From contig ML213509.1 of assembly GCA_004369045.1 (NCBI GenBank), forward strand, positions 1,339,444 through 1,376,637: a stretch of DNA of 37,194 nucleotides. Direction: 5' to 3'. Below are positions 9,961 through 21,436 of this stretch, piece by piece. Position 1 is the first letter of the stretch. Each line of letters begins with the position of its first letter. The notes beneath the pieces were generated by a model that was not told where the DNA came from, searched no databases, and worked only from the letters and a program-made list of their open reading frames with translations. The stretch is from Heliocybe sulcata (Eukaryota > Basidiomycota > Agaricomycetes > Gloeophyllales > Gloeophyllaceae). A program made the translations under genes and the position numbers.

Positions 9961-10773
9961 ATGTCAGACATCATCACTTTCTACGACATCCCATCTGTGA
10001 ACGGGACAGGCTGGTCCCCAAACACCTGGAAGACTCGGTGAGCGTTTCTTCGAACACGATACAGTACTCCTCGTACTTACGTCCGGCGTCATGGCAGCCT
10101 CGCCCTGAACTTCAAGGGTGTACCCTACAAGACTGTCTGGGTTGAGTACCCTGATATCGAGGCTCTCTCGAAGGAGATCGGTGCAGCTCCTACCGGCGTG
10201 AAGGGAGATGGCAGTCCCAGCTACACCCTTCCCACCATCTACGACCCGAAGACGAAGAAAGCCATCTCCGACTCTCAAGAAATCGCCGAGTACCTTGATG
10301 CGACATACCCATCCACACCACTCCTCTTCCCCAAGGGCACGCTCGCGCTCCAGATCGCTTTCCAGGAGGCCTTCACCACTGCTGCGCTCCTGAACCTATT
10401 CGCTCCTTTGTTGCAGGAGTCTGTCACCGTCTTGAACGAGAAGAGCGCTGTCTATTTCAGGCAGACCAGAGAAACGACGTACGGGAAGAAGCTCGAGGAG
10501 TTCTCCCCATACGGGGCAGTGCGTGATGAGCACTGGGCGAAGACCAAGACGGGATTCTCCACGGTGGCTGGATGGATTAAGAAGTCTGGTGGAACCTTTG
10601 TCATGGGGGACACACCTTCCTACGCTGATCTTAGCACCGCTGCTTGGTTGTTGTGGGTGAGGCAGGTCAGAGGCGCCGGGTCTGCGGACTTCAAGGCCAT
10701 CCAGGCATGGGACGGGGGATTCTGGGGACAGTATCTCGCATCGTTAGATAAGTACACCAAGCCCGACGCATGA
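9961..10773 (+). CDS. glutathione transferase, fungal FuA class (LigE/etherase-like), copy 2
   Basis: 250-aa paralogue of the GST at 3839. Exons 9961-10037 and 10098-10773; the 60-nt intron interrupts the same Arg codon (after WSPNTWKT) in the same phase, so the two genes are duplicates. The active-site segment is WSPNTWKTR at 18-26 with Ser19, the canonical LigE/FuA form. VPYKTVWVEYPDI follows, then SYTLPTIYDP with the cis-Pro and SDSQEIAEYLDATYPSTP. The C-terminal half contains YFRQTRETTYGKKLEEF and FVMGDTPSYADL. Known: such enzymes in white-rot fungi bind wood extractives and lignin-type aromatics and can have etherase activity. The substrate here is unproven. Confidence 0.9.
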
Positions 10774-11224
10774 TCCGTGTAGAGGTAGAGTTGTAGTCGT
10801 TGCACCATAATAATCAAGGACGAGCAACGGGAGGGTGGACATTATCCGCTTTGTGGTGTCAATGCATGGCGCTAAGAAGCCCGGTATCAAGGGAGTCTCA
10901 GAAAAAGACTGATTTTATCGTCCATATCGCTTAGTGTCAGTGGGCGCAGGCAAGGAGAGACCAGAAACTATTTCAGCAAGGGTACAGCTCCTTCGGAGTT
11001 GAAGGAGAAGATACCTGCCCCGAAGGACTGACGGAAAAGTGCACACATTTCAAGAAACGCGTGGTCCTACTGGAGATGTGTGGGCCGGAGATTATTTGCA
11101 ACGAGCAGTGGTGCATTCGAGCACTTAGCAATATTCAGGCCTGACGGAGTCGCACTCCCCTACAATAGCCTCTCATAACAGCTCTGGCATTGAACGCCGT
11201 TATATGTATCTAATGTGCTTACTT
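10774..11224. other. intergenic stretch with possible decayed coding sequence
   Basis: No intact gene. A plus-strand piece at about 10945-11030 reads NYFSKGTAPSELKEKIPAPKD before a stop. Another at about 11050-11144 reads VVLLEMCGPEIICNEQWCIR. Both look protein-like but match no family I know. They may belong to an old gene broken by the same events that produced the GST relic to the right. Confidence 0.3.
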
Positions 11225-11545
11225 TCTATGATATCCTGAGGAGCATCTCCTCCGCGATAGTACAGGACAAGGTATCAGATATCCTGAACGAGGAGAGCAA
11301 AGACTTCGATAGAAGAATAAGGGAAGCACTTTTGGGAAGAAGTTGGATGGGGTCTGCCCGCCTGGCCTAGCGCTTAGAGAAAGCCAGATGACCACCGTCA
11401 GTGCATGGCTTCGAAAACGCAGAAGACCTTGCGTAATGGGTGGACGATGTCGTATACTGAACTTCACATTGTCGCTTGGTCAGGTGCCGTGAATCTAGAC
11501 AAGGAATTAAAGCATAACTTGGGCTGACGATCTATGGGCTCTAAA
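11225..11545 (+). pseudogene. decayed third copy of the FuA-type GST (C-terminal part)
   Basis: Nucleotide order follows the C-terminal half of the GST at 9961. Relic ATATCCTGAACGAGGAGAGC (11279-11298) matches the functional GTCTTGAACGAGAAGAGC. In frame it reads ILNEESKDFDRRIREALLG, against VLNEKSAVYFRQTRETTYG. It then hits a TAG after SWMGSARLA. Further on, GTAATGGGTGGACG...TACTGAACTT...GCTTGG parallels GTCATGGGGGACAC...TACGCTGATCTT...GCTTGG. The stretch AATTAAAGCATAACTTGGGCTGACGA resembles copy 1 more. Several indels and stops exclude function. No N-terminal half was found nearby. Confidence 0.65.
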
Positions 11546-12595
11546 TATACATAGGAGGCTCGGAGAAGTACATTCAATCAGACGCATGGCCTCTGATATT
11601 CTGTAGAAGAAAGTGTAGAGGCTAACGTACTGCAGGGCAATATCACCTGGTCCGGACTGAATCTGTGAAAGAGATAATTAGAACGGGGATGGACAAATTT
11701 ACAGACATAAGCCGGGTGAAAATCAGCGTAAGTTTGGGCGTCATTTCTGCCTGTCTCACCAGGCAGTCGTACTCATTAAATCAGACATCATATAAGGTAG
11801 AATAGGCAAGCAAGATTCTTCCAGGACATGGAGGCACTCACAGGAGACGTGACCGAGGGAAGATTCAAATCGAAACTTTGGGGGCCCGAGTCTCCCTGAA
11901 ATCTTTGAGATCCGGAGGATCTGAATATTCACATCGGCAAGCGCAACATGGTGCCCGGGTACAGAGAGGACCAGTACGAGTTCTTCTAAAGCGGAATGAA
12001 GGTGGTTCAGGACGAACTGATCATGAGAGCAACTTCGACAAGAATTTAGAGTTATGGTTGGTTTGCACATATTTTGACCTCCGGTGGCTGAGGAATCAGA
12101 GCCACTGCGCGCCTTGTGCCACGGCCCTTCGACAGTTTCCCTATTATTGGTCTTGGCTCATTGCTTTGATCTCGCTGACTGTGACGGAAAATCCTGGTGG
12201 GCCGATTCAGTCGTCTTGCTAGGCTTTTGCGTCTCGGCCCCAGAGAGAAGACGCGCTTGACTCGAAACGTATCGACCCTTCCCTGAGGATCCTCGACGCC
12301 AGTTCAAACCGCACAGGAGAAGCGCCTAATCAGACTTGCATATACATCGACTTGGCCGCTCACACCTTTGACCGGAAACTCTGTCATCTACCATCTATCC
12401 GCGACATCTGGGTGGCATACAAGTAGCTCCTGCTTTCTGATCAGCTCAGATTGAAGGCAAGCTTAGTTCGACTGCTTGTCCGAATACTACCACCGGTACG
12501 CTTTGAATCATCAAGGTCTCACTGCTGGTGGACGAGCGGCTGAACTCTTGTCTATCTGCCCCAGTCGACACGCTGACGAATCGCTGAAACCAGAG
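11546..12595. other. gene-free stretch upstream of Dicer with a coding-like fragment
   Basis: No complete gene. At 11931-12050 one plus-strand frame reads LNIHIGKRNMVPGYREDQYEFF, one TAA, then SGMKVVQDELIMRATSTRI. This is too protein-like to be chance, but I do not recognise the family; it is probably a broken gene remnant. The last 120 nt before the Dicer ATG are open in the same frame but contain no upstream ATG (the frame could only begin at a TTG at 12476), so they are taken as 5' leader. Confidence 0.35.
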
Positions 12596-15500
12596 ATGAG
12601 CGCGTCAACTGAGGGCGCTCTTCCCGCCACTCGAGCATATCAACAAGAAATGCTCGAGGAGAGCTTGCGCAAGAACATCATTATTGCGCTCGACACGGGC
12701 TCAGGCAAAACCCACATCGCTATTCTTCGACTTAAACTTGAAGCCGATCGTGAGCCCGCGAAGGTAGAGTTCTTCCGCATAACAGTTATTACATCTGTTG
12801 ATACCTCCCTAGATCTCTTGGTTTATCGCCCCAACAGTCGCACTCTGCGAGCAACAGCGCGACGTGATCGACAAAGGCCTTCCAGTCCCTGTTGGTTTCA
12901 TCTCCGGATCCCTGGAGCCTGACCAATGGAAAGACCCCGCTTTGTGGCGGAATGTCTTAGACACGCATCGAGTCATGGTGTCGACCCCGCAGGTCCTTCT
13001 CGATGCCCTCCGCCACGGCTACGTGAGCCTTGGGAAGGACATCGGATTGATCGTGTTCGATGAGGCGCACCATGCCGTCGCTGACCACCCATATAATCGC
13101 ATTATGAAGGAGTTCTACTTCGATCTCCCTCGGCGACCACTTGGGTCGATGGGTTCTGGTGCGGGCATTGTAGATGGTACTGGCGAGCCGGCAAGTATGC
13201 GACCCATGATTCTAGGGTTGACTGCTAGTCCCATCTACGGAGGTCACGTCGAGCAGGCATTCAGGTACGGGTTCCATGAAACTATATTGTTACCTGCTGA
13301 CGAACATATCTCTAGGGTAATCGAAGCTAATCTGGATTCCGCCATCCGTGCTCCGCAGAAGAACAGGACGGAGTTGAGCGCATACGTCCACCGTCCAGTA
13401 TTCAAGCATATGCTATTCCATAACTCACCTTACGCCCCTTCGCCAAACGTCACCGCTCTAGAAGCCGTCCTGAGCAAGATGAATATTGAGGATGACCCAG
13501 CTATAAAGAACTTACGGCATCAGCTCAAACGGCTCCCTCCAGGATCCGAACGTACGCGCGTCGACCAGAAGCTATCCAAGTGGCTGAGTAAAGAAGGGAC
13601 TTACACGCACAAAGGTCTTCGTGATCTACATAGGACAGCTGTTGATATATGCGTCGACATCGGGCCCTGGGCGGCGGATTGGTATATCGAGACCGTCTTG
13701 GAGCAGGCGAAGACGGGTAACAATCCATATCATAACATATACAGCGCGTGGCAAAATAAGGAGAAGCAGTACCTTATGGACAAACTTTCCCAGATTGCGG
13801 TGACCCCGGTCTCGACACGCCCCGAGGATATTGTGTCAGGGACGTCGGACAAGGTAGCAAAACTGATTGAATGCCTTGAGCAAGAGAAGAAGGAGAAAGA
13901 GGCTTGCGATGAGGAGTACAGCGGCTTGATCTTTGTCCAACGGCGCGATGCTGTCATCACTCTGGCTGAAGTCCTCAGTCGCCACCCGTGCACTCGCGAC
14001 GTATTCCAGGTGGGCTCCCTCATCGGAAGCTCGGACACCTCGTACCGTCACGCATTCCTGGATATCACTCGCACTCTCTGCAAGCAGACCCCGTCTGAGA
14101 CTCTCCGCGATTTCCGTATCAAGGAGAAGAATCTCATTGTCTCGACGGCGGTAGCGGAGGAGGGTATAGACATCCAGGCTTGCGGTAATGTTATCCGCTG
14201 GGACCCACCACAGAATATGGCGAGCTGGGCACAAAGTAGAGGTCGGGCAAGAAGAGAGAGGAGCAGTTTCGTATTAATGTTCAGCGATGACAATGTCCAC
14301 GGCAAGCAGGTGCTCCAGTGGGAGGAGCTCGAGGAGCGGATGATGAACCTGTACAATGATCCCAACAGAAAGGTTATTGAACCTGTCGAAAAGGAGGACG
14401 AGACCTATGAGGATGAGGAGGAACGGGCTTTTACCGTTCCCGACACAGGGTAATTACATCATCGATGTCTTCATCCTTCTTTTAACGCGTCTGATTGAAT
14501 TGCAGGGCGGTCGTAACTTTGCATTCCGCTGTAGGGCACTTGGCCCATTTCTGCTCTATTCTACCGGGAGCACAGTACGGCAACAACACTCCCTTCTACG
14601 ACATTGATCCTCCCGACTTTCCTGAAGGCTGGCACGCCTCGGATCCCAGAATCCAAGGTGCCCCTTATCCAGGTCCCTTCGGTTGCACGCTCACCCTCCC
14701 TCGCTATGTGGATGGGGAGCTTCGTGTCCACACTGTTCCTCGCAAGTATAGCAGCAAGATGTCTGCCAAGCGCCATGCTGCATTCTTCGCCTACATAGCC
14801 TTATACGAGGCTGGGTTATTGAACGACCACCTGCTACCGCTGACATCTGTTGTCAATCCGCAGGACGAGGATGTTCAGGCTCTCTTGAAAGACGTCGAGG
14901 GTAGGGCTGGTACAGCTGCTGTGACAGCTCAGATGAACCCATGGCTCACCTCGGGGAAGGACGTCGGGCTGTGGTACGCAACTGAACTGGTTGTTGACGG
15001 GCTACCGCCGCTCCGTATGCTGTCTCGGGTCCAAGTTCCTGCATTAGCTCCTGAGCACCTGCCAAAGCTGTATACGGCTGAACGTGGAGAGCTAGCTGTT
15101 CAAGTCCGTGATCTAGGACCTGTGGTTCAGTGGAAGCGTGAAGTCGAGAAGGGGAAGGAGTATACGCGTCAATTGTTGTGGCCTCTGTACGGGCATCGCA
15201 TGGATTGGGAGAAGACTGACTTCGCATACATGTTCTTTCCGCCTGACGACGCTGGCATTGATGACTGGGACAAACGGAGAGAATGGGCCCAAACCATCAA
15301 TTCTCGCAAGGGTTTGATGCGGCCTCAGAACCGCTTTTCCATCAACGCGTTGGAGTTTGGGAAGCAGTACTCCTTCCCAAAGGATCTGACCGTGGTCCGG
15401 GACGGTGGCTGGCCAGGCAAACCTTACCAATTTGTCGGATGGAAGAGCTCCGGGTTCTCCAACGACCAAGAGGAGGCATTTGAGGAGAAATACGGCGAGC

Positions 15501-17257
15501 TACCTTCGGACATCGGACATCCAGTGCTGGTGGTCCGCAGGCTTCCTCGACGTGTCAATTTCCTTGTACCTCGCGAAGCTGTGTCTGAGGTTCCTGGTGA
15601 TGGTGAAAAAGATACAGTCATGCTGGATCCACAATATGCCGTAGTCGATGTTACTTCGCCAGTCGAAGTTCAATATGCCAAATACATCCCCGCGACAATC
15701 CGCCATCTATCACTTAAGATGACCGTAGTATCTCTCAAGGACGATCTTTTCGGGTCTTCTCCTCTCTCGGCGACACCGTTGGAATATCTTAGCCCTGCCA
15801 TTACTGCTCCTGTATCGCAAGAACGGACAAATTACCAAAGGATGGAGACGTTGGGTGACACCGTTCTAAAATTTCTAACGAGCATGCAGCTCTTAGCAGA
15901 GTATCCCTTATGGCATGAAGGCTACCTCGCGAAGAGGAAAGATCACGCTGTGTCGAATGCCAATCTTGCCAAGACTGCGGTGGCTCGGCGAATGTACAAG
16001 TGGATAATCCGCGATCGATTCGTGCCTAGACGCTGGACACCCACGTACGAAAACTCTGTATCATTGGATATATCTTCCAATGATGTAGAGAAAGCTTCAT
16101 CGAAGGCGAAGAAGCAAGTGCTGTCCACGAAGGTTTTGGCTGATGTCATCGAGTCTCTCATAGGTGCTGCCTACCTCTACGGAAGTTTTGAGCAGGCTGT
16201 CGAATGCACTCGGTTCTTCGACCTTGGTCTCAAGTGGCGACCTCTTTCTGCTCACGTCGAAGCCATCTATGCTCGGACGGATGAATTGCCAGAGATACCG
16301 GCTCCCATAGCTATCGTAGAGGACATCATTGGGCATACCTTCACCAAGAAACACTTTCTTGTGGAGGCCCTCACTCATCCCAGTTACCATACGGACCTCG
16401 GCTGCCGATCCTACGATCGTATGGAGTTCTTAGGCGACGCCGTCCTGGACATGGTTGTCACCGAACACTTATACCATGCACCCGGCAAGGAGTACAAACC
16501 CGGTCATATCCACCTACGCAAGAGTGCAGTAGTAAACTCTCACATCCTTGCTTTCATTTGTCTACGGTTATCCAAGGTTGTTGACACCAGGATGCCCAGA
16601 GTCGGCGTGAAAGGCGCTATATCTCTAGAGCAAGACGAACAACGCATCTATCTCTGGCAATGCCTTCTGCATTCCAGTATGCGCGTGCTCGAAGACCTTG
16701 ACAACACCTTTGGACGGTTCCAGAAGAACAAGGATGCTATCGAAGAGGCCTTAGCCAACGGCAGCGTATATCCTTGGGCAGCCTTGACGCGCTTACAGGC
16801 TGCGAAGTTCTTCAGCGACATCATAGAGAGCATGCTCGGCGCGGTCTTCCTTGACTCTGAGGGCGACTTCACCGTTGTCCACCAGGTGCTAGAGAAACTA
16901 GGCATCATGCCCATTCTACGGCGGATCGTCGAGGCAAACGTCGACGTGACGCACCCAGTATCCAGACTCGCCATCTGGGCAGACAAACGGCAGATCTCAA
17001 TCGAGTACAAGCTGGTTAAGGACAAGGGTAGCGTTACGTGTATCGTCGAGGCTGATCAGAGGGAAGTTACCAGAGTCACCGAGACACATCGTGGGCGGGC
17101 CAGTATGGACGAGGTCAGGTTTACCGCAGCCGAGCGAGCGATCAAGGTCTTGGAACTACAGGAGGAGGAGGAAGAGGTGGAGGCGCTCCTCGAGGAAGAG
17201 GAGGCGGATGATACGAGCGACCCTTGGTGGGCTACAGCCGACAGTTTCCCCGTTTAA
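12596..17257 (+). CDS. Dicer-like ribonuclease III
   Basis: RNA-silencing endonuclease of 1518 aa that cuts double-stranded RNA into small RNAs. Exons 12596-12763, 12813-14449 and 14506-17257 (introns 49 and 56 nt). The helicase starts at once: Walker A TGSGKT at 34-39, DEAH at 139-142, LGLTASP, then a helicase C lobe with VSTAVAEEGIDIQ and QSRGRAR. The Dicer dimerisation domain (DUF283) covers about 603-710, and a divergent platform/PAZ-like region with no clear PAZ about 790-1000. RNase IIIa (ETLGDTV) has acidic residues E1049, D1053, D1148 and E1151. RNase IIIb (EFLGDAV) has E1242, D1246, D1373 and E1376. A weak dsRBD (about 1415-1485) and an acidic tail end the protein. All eight catalytic acids are present, so it should be active. 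Confidence 0.95.
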
Positions 17258-17499
17258 GTCCCTCGGAACGCTCAGAACATCCCACAGCTTCTTCTGCCCC
17301 AATCCCGTACGAGAGGGTGGTTACGAGCCTACTCAGAACATCCCACAGCTTCTTTCACACTTTGTTTGTTTCACTGCTGGAACGGATGGATAAACGGAAT
17401 CATGCATGATCTGTCTTCTACATGGACTCTCGCTGTTGTACATTATCTACCAGAACTGTATCCCTTGCTTGCCGTATGTAAAACCCAATGGAATCGGAA
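17258..17499. repeat. convergent 3' region with a 23-bp direct repeat
   Basis: CTCAGAACATCCCACAGCTT plus CTT occurs at 17271-17293 and again, identically, at 17332-17354. The copies are 61 bp apart in the 3' untranslated region of the Dicer gene, just before the convergent Urc1-like gene. Nothing else is seen in this interval. Confidence 0.8.
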
Positions 17500-19859
17500 T
17501 CAATGCTCAGTTTCTTCCCAAGTTCTCCCGACGGTCTTGACGAGGTCGGCTTCTGTGATGTGTTTGTTGCTTGAGAAGTAGCCAGCGGCGATCTTCGCGT
17601 CGATCTCGACGCGCGAGTCAGGTGGGATGAGGTAGTCTGCGTGACCGAGGCAAGTAAGCACGGACGCGGGAAGACGATCCTGCTGATGGTCTACTTACCA
17701 GGAATGTCGTAACGCTTCAAAATCGGAATACCGGACTGCACGATGGCGTTGTATTTCCTACATGACCAAATCGTGAGATGTCAGATCCGTGATGATATGG
17801 AGGTAATGCTCACATATCACTCATAGAAACCATATTATGGATCTTCTTAATCCCCAACCAGTGCAGCACGTCGGGCATGAGGGCCTGGAAGCGCATATCC
17901 TTGACCCCCGCAATCATCTCGGTGCTCTTGAAGTACTTGTCCGCCGAGTCGCCGCCGCGCTTTCTCAAGTTGTAAACGAGGTACTTCGTCACCTCGCCGA
18001 GCGCGCGGCCTTCCTTGCGGAAGTACACGACGACGCCCACGCCCCCGCGCTGTGCGCATCGCACGCACTCCTCAATGGCGTAGATGAGGTACGGCTTGCA
18101 CGTGCAGATGTCCGAGCCGAAGACATCCGAGCCGTTGCCTGCATTGATGAAATACTATCAGTGGAAGCGCAAAGTCGCGGGATCGTGGCACGCACATTCG
18201 TCGTGGACGCGCAGGGTCAGCTCCTTCGACTCGTCGGTGAGGTAGGAAGGGGGCCCGACTGGAAGCCATCGTATCAGTAAGAGGTCTATGGAGAGGGCTT
18301 GGACGTAGCTTACAGATGTAAACCGTCAACCCGCCGATCGGAGGAAGGAACACCTTGATATCAGGGCGTGTGATGAGTTCCGGGTACATCCCGCCCGTGT
18401 CCTCAAACAGCGCTCGGCGCAGCAGGCTCTCGGAACTACGCCACCACTCAGTCTCCTGCCGGCCTCAGGGCAAGCTCACTCACATGCCAAACCGCTCCGC
18501 CACCCCAGGGAGGTACCACACCGGCTCGACCGCCGCCTTGCTCACATTGATCTCCACCCCCGGGTCCGCATCGCTCTCGCTCCCATCCGGGTTCCGCATC
18601 GGCCTGCTCTTGAGCAGGATCTTCCCATCAATGCTCAGCTCGCCCTTCCGCGCGGTCTCGTCCACCTCGCTCAGCTTCATGTGCGCCTTGGTGACCGCGA
18701 TGCTCGGCTTCACGTCCAGCCCCAGCTCGTCCAGCTCCCGCCGGAACACCTGCGGCACCAGGTGGCCCCACGGGTCGAATGAGACGATCTTGGTGGGGTC
18801 GGACCACGACGGCTGAGGCGGGATCGGCACGGGCGGCTCCGTCTTGCTGAAGTCGGGCTTGTGCGTGGGCGAGAGCGTGCCCATGGCGATGGCGAGCGCG
18901 CGGTAGATGGAGTAGGAGCCCGAGTGCGCGCCGAGCGCGTTGCGGAGCTTGATGGAGGAGGGGAGGCGCGAGCAGATGACGGGCCCGCGGACGGCGGGGT
19001 CGGGCGCGCCCCATTGGAGGGTGTACGGCTTGATACCATATTGGTCGGGATAGGCTGGTGAGGAGACGGAGGTCAGAGAGGGGATGATGAAAGGAGAATG
19101 GGATGAGTTATGGGAACGCCATCACCATGAGAAGCATGTCATCCATGGGACTCGGGTAGACGCCCTCTCGACTCAACACCCTTCAGGTGCTCTATGCACG
19201 CTTATAGGTCGCTGATTGGTTCTTGCGCTCGTTCACAATGACAGGGTCACGGATTACATGGTTCTATCTTGGGCTACGCTGTTGCCTTCGTTCGATACCC
19301 ACAAAGCAACGCATGCCGGTGACTCCCTCACGCCAGAATAGCACAGGAATGTCATCCACCACGCCTACTGCATCCACTCATACGCATAGGCCCATTCCCC
19401 CCAGAAATCACACAAACACAGGGACGAATGGCACGCCGACTCTCAAACCAAGAGATCAACTTACTGGTGAGAATAACACGAGCGGGGTACAAGGCTTTCT
19501 CTCTTTCTTTGTCAGAGATCACAGGCTTATCAGATGCAGCTGGTGAGCCCGCGCTCGACACTGAAGAAGAAAGGGCGGCGTGAATAGGCACTGGCTGAGA
19601 CGGAGACGCGGGGTGCATCGAGGGCGAATCCGTCACTCGTCCAGGGATGGGCACACCATTTGAAGGAGCCAGTGGTGGAGACAATGGCATTGGGCTGGTC
19701 ATAGCATCCAACTATAGCAGATATGAGCATTAGCATACGCTTGGAATAGCACTCGACGACACCCACCTTGGCCTGGAGAGTCTGCTGCGAGGCCTGAAGG
19801 GCCTGCAGCTGACTGAGGATTTGGGTGAGAACAGCGTCCGACACAGCGCTGGAAGACAT
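17500..19859 (-). CDS. URC1: GTP cyclohydrolase II-like protein, Urc1/Urg1 type
   Basis: 538-aa cytosolic enzyme. Minus-strand exons: 19859-19767, 19711-19465, 19054-18484, 18435-18314, 18258-18196, 18138-17814, 17757-17699 and 17636-17500. All phases close. Residues 1-110 are a family-specific leader (coiled QLQALQASQQTLQ, then Ser/Pro-rich). A conserved Urc1 block follows (TYPDQYGIKPYTLQWGAPDP, then GPVICSRLPSSIKLRN) and then the RibA-like domain. Zinc ligands are HDEC (C366) and CTC (C377, C379), and EGRALG is the RibA EGR motif. Known: yeast URC1 and S. pombe urg1 are uracil-induced and act in pyrimidine catabolism rather than riboflavin synthesis; the long N-terminal block favours this over Rib1. 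Intron 2 (410 nt) is unusually long here. Confidence 0.85.
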
Positions 19860-20120
19860 CGTCCACAGCGTTGCCGCAAGCAGGTGAGGGAAAAGAGAGA
19901 AAGAGATTTTGGCAACGCAGTGGCTGAGGTTATATAGCCCGCGCGCCGTGCCGTGCGCGTAGATAGCACTCATGCCGAATATTCCGATACACATGTCCGA
20001 ATCTGCACATTTTCGTTTCGCCACGACAGTCTCCGCTGAATGCATTCAATATCTTAAAATACGGATAGTACAGATTGTTTTGGACTTCATAATTCTAATG
20101 CTGATTTCCCTGGCATCCCT
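19860..20120. promoter_or_regulatory. intergenic region upstream of the Urc1-like gene
   Basis: About 260 bp between the Urc1-like start (19859, minus) and the aldo-keto reductase stop (20121, minus). An AT-rich segment on the minus strand (GGTTATATAGCC in the region 19928-19940) could serve as TATA element, about 70 bp from the start codon. No gene is seen. Confidence 0.4.
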
Positions 20121-21436
20121 CTATGCATGACCACGAAGCGGCCTCGGCTCATATCTACATGCCGGAATGTCAGAGCCATGGACGATAGGCAAAACGGTAG
20201 CATGGCTTACGGTTCTTCCAAATACTGTATCTCCTCCGTCGTCAGCTCGACACCCTTCACGATCGCCTCGTCCAGCCTCTTGACAGAGCTGCACCCGACA
20301 ATCGGGCTGGAGACCTTGGTCTGCACCCACGCCAGGGCAACCTGACTCATCGTGCATCCCTTCTTCTGCGACAGCTCCTCGACGCGCTTGATGATCAACT
20401 CATCTGATGCCTTCAGCTTATTCTCGAACGGCGAGCCCTTCGACGCGTCTTTCCGCGTCGTGCTCGTGCCGAGCGGACGCGCAAGATCGCCCGCGGCCAG
20501 GGGTGCCCACGGGATGATACCGATACCGTTGAAGTTGCAGTACTGGTGCATCTCCCGCTCCTAAGATAACTGGTCAGCACTGTCCATAACCACACGGCAG
20601 TAAACACGCACCTCCTCCCGGTACAGCAACGAATACTCATCCTGCATACTCACAAACTTCGTCCATCCCCTCTTCTCCGCCACTTCATTCAGCAACGCAA
20701 ACTGCCAGCACCTCATCGAGCTCGCACCAATGTACCTGACCTTCCCGCTCTCTACTAAATCATGCAGGGCCTTCATCGTCTCCTCCGCCGGCGTCTTACT
20801 GTCGAACCGGTGGATCTGGAGCAGGTCAATGTAAGAGGTCTGCAGACGCTCGAGGGAGGCGTTGACAGCATTGAAGATCGCTGCGCGCGAGAGACCACTT
20901 TGGTTCACGTATTCTTTCAGCTTGTCGAGCCCAGGCGTGGTGGACGTGCGGATGCCGGGCTCGGAGGCAACGAGACCGAAGCATTTAGTGGCGATGATCA
21001 GTTGGTCGCGCGGGATATTGTACTGCACATGGTTTATGAGCTCAGCATTCTAGTGAGTATGTTTGGGCTTGCTTACCTGCTTGATGAACTTCCCGACGAT
21101 CCGCTCCGACTCGCCGTTGGAGTAAACATTGGCGGTATCGATGGTCGTAACGCCGCGATCCCAAGCAGCTTTCAGCAGAGGCATCGTCTGGTCTTCATTG
21201 ATCACCCAGGCCTATCCAGCTCACACTATTAATCGGTTACATCTCATGGAGAAGACACAATCTCGCTCACCGCCCATTTATCCGATCCGAAACTCATCGC
21301 CCCCAGCTATACGAGCAAAGTTATCAGCGTGAATGTGGATCATAATAGCAGTGGTAATACTGACGATGGGCACCGACACTCTCAACCCTGACTTGCCCAG
21401 CTGGCGGTACTCGACCTTGGTGCCCTCGAAATTCAT
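20121..21436 (-). CDS. aldo-keto reductase, tandem copy 1
   Basis: NADPH-dependent aldehyde/ketone reductase with a TIM-barrel fold, 345 aa. Minus-strand exons: 21436-21365, 21306-21271, 21211-21077, 21022-20612, 20560-20211 and 20154-20121. Introns are 51-59 nt; the first has the less common donor GTCAGT. The barrel opens with [15 protein letters not shown] and LGAMSFGS. The catalytic tetrad is D61 and Y66 (IDTANVY), K94 (ATKCFG) and H152 (LLQIHRFD). Cofactor-binding segments are [12 protein letters not shown] and [14 protein letters not shown] near the end. The protein ends RPLRGHA. It resembles fungal AKRs annotated as versiconal-type or general reductases; the substrate is unknown. Its sister gene lies directly upstream. 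Confidence 0.92.

Noticed and set aside
12476-12595. N-terminal extension of Dicer by 40 codons
   Set aside because: The frame is open, but the only start would be a TTG; the first ATG is at 12596 and gives the usual short leader before the helicase.
19223-19546. Separate small plus-strand gene within the Urc1-like locus
   Set aside because: The frame spans the long intron and part of exon 2 of the minus-strand gene and has a low-complexity Thr/Pro composition without a family match.
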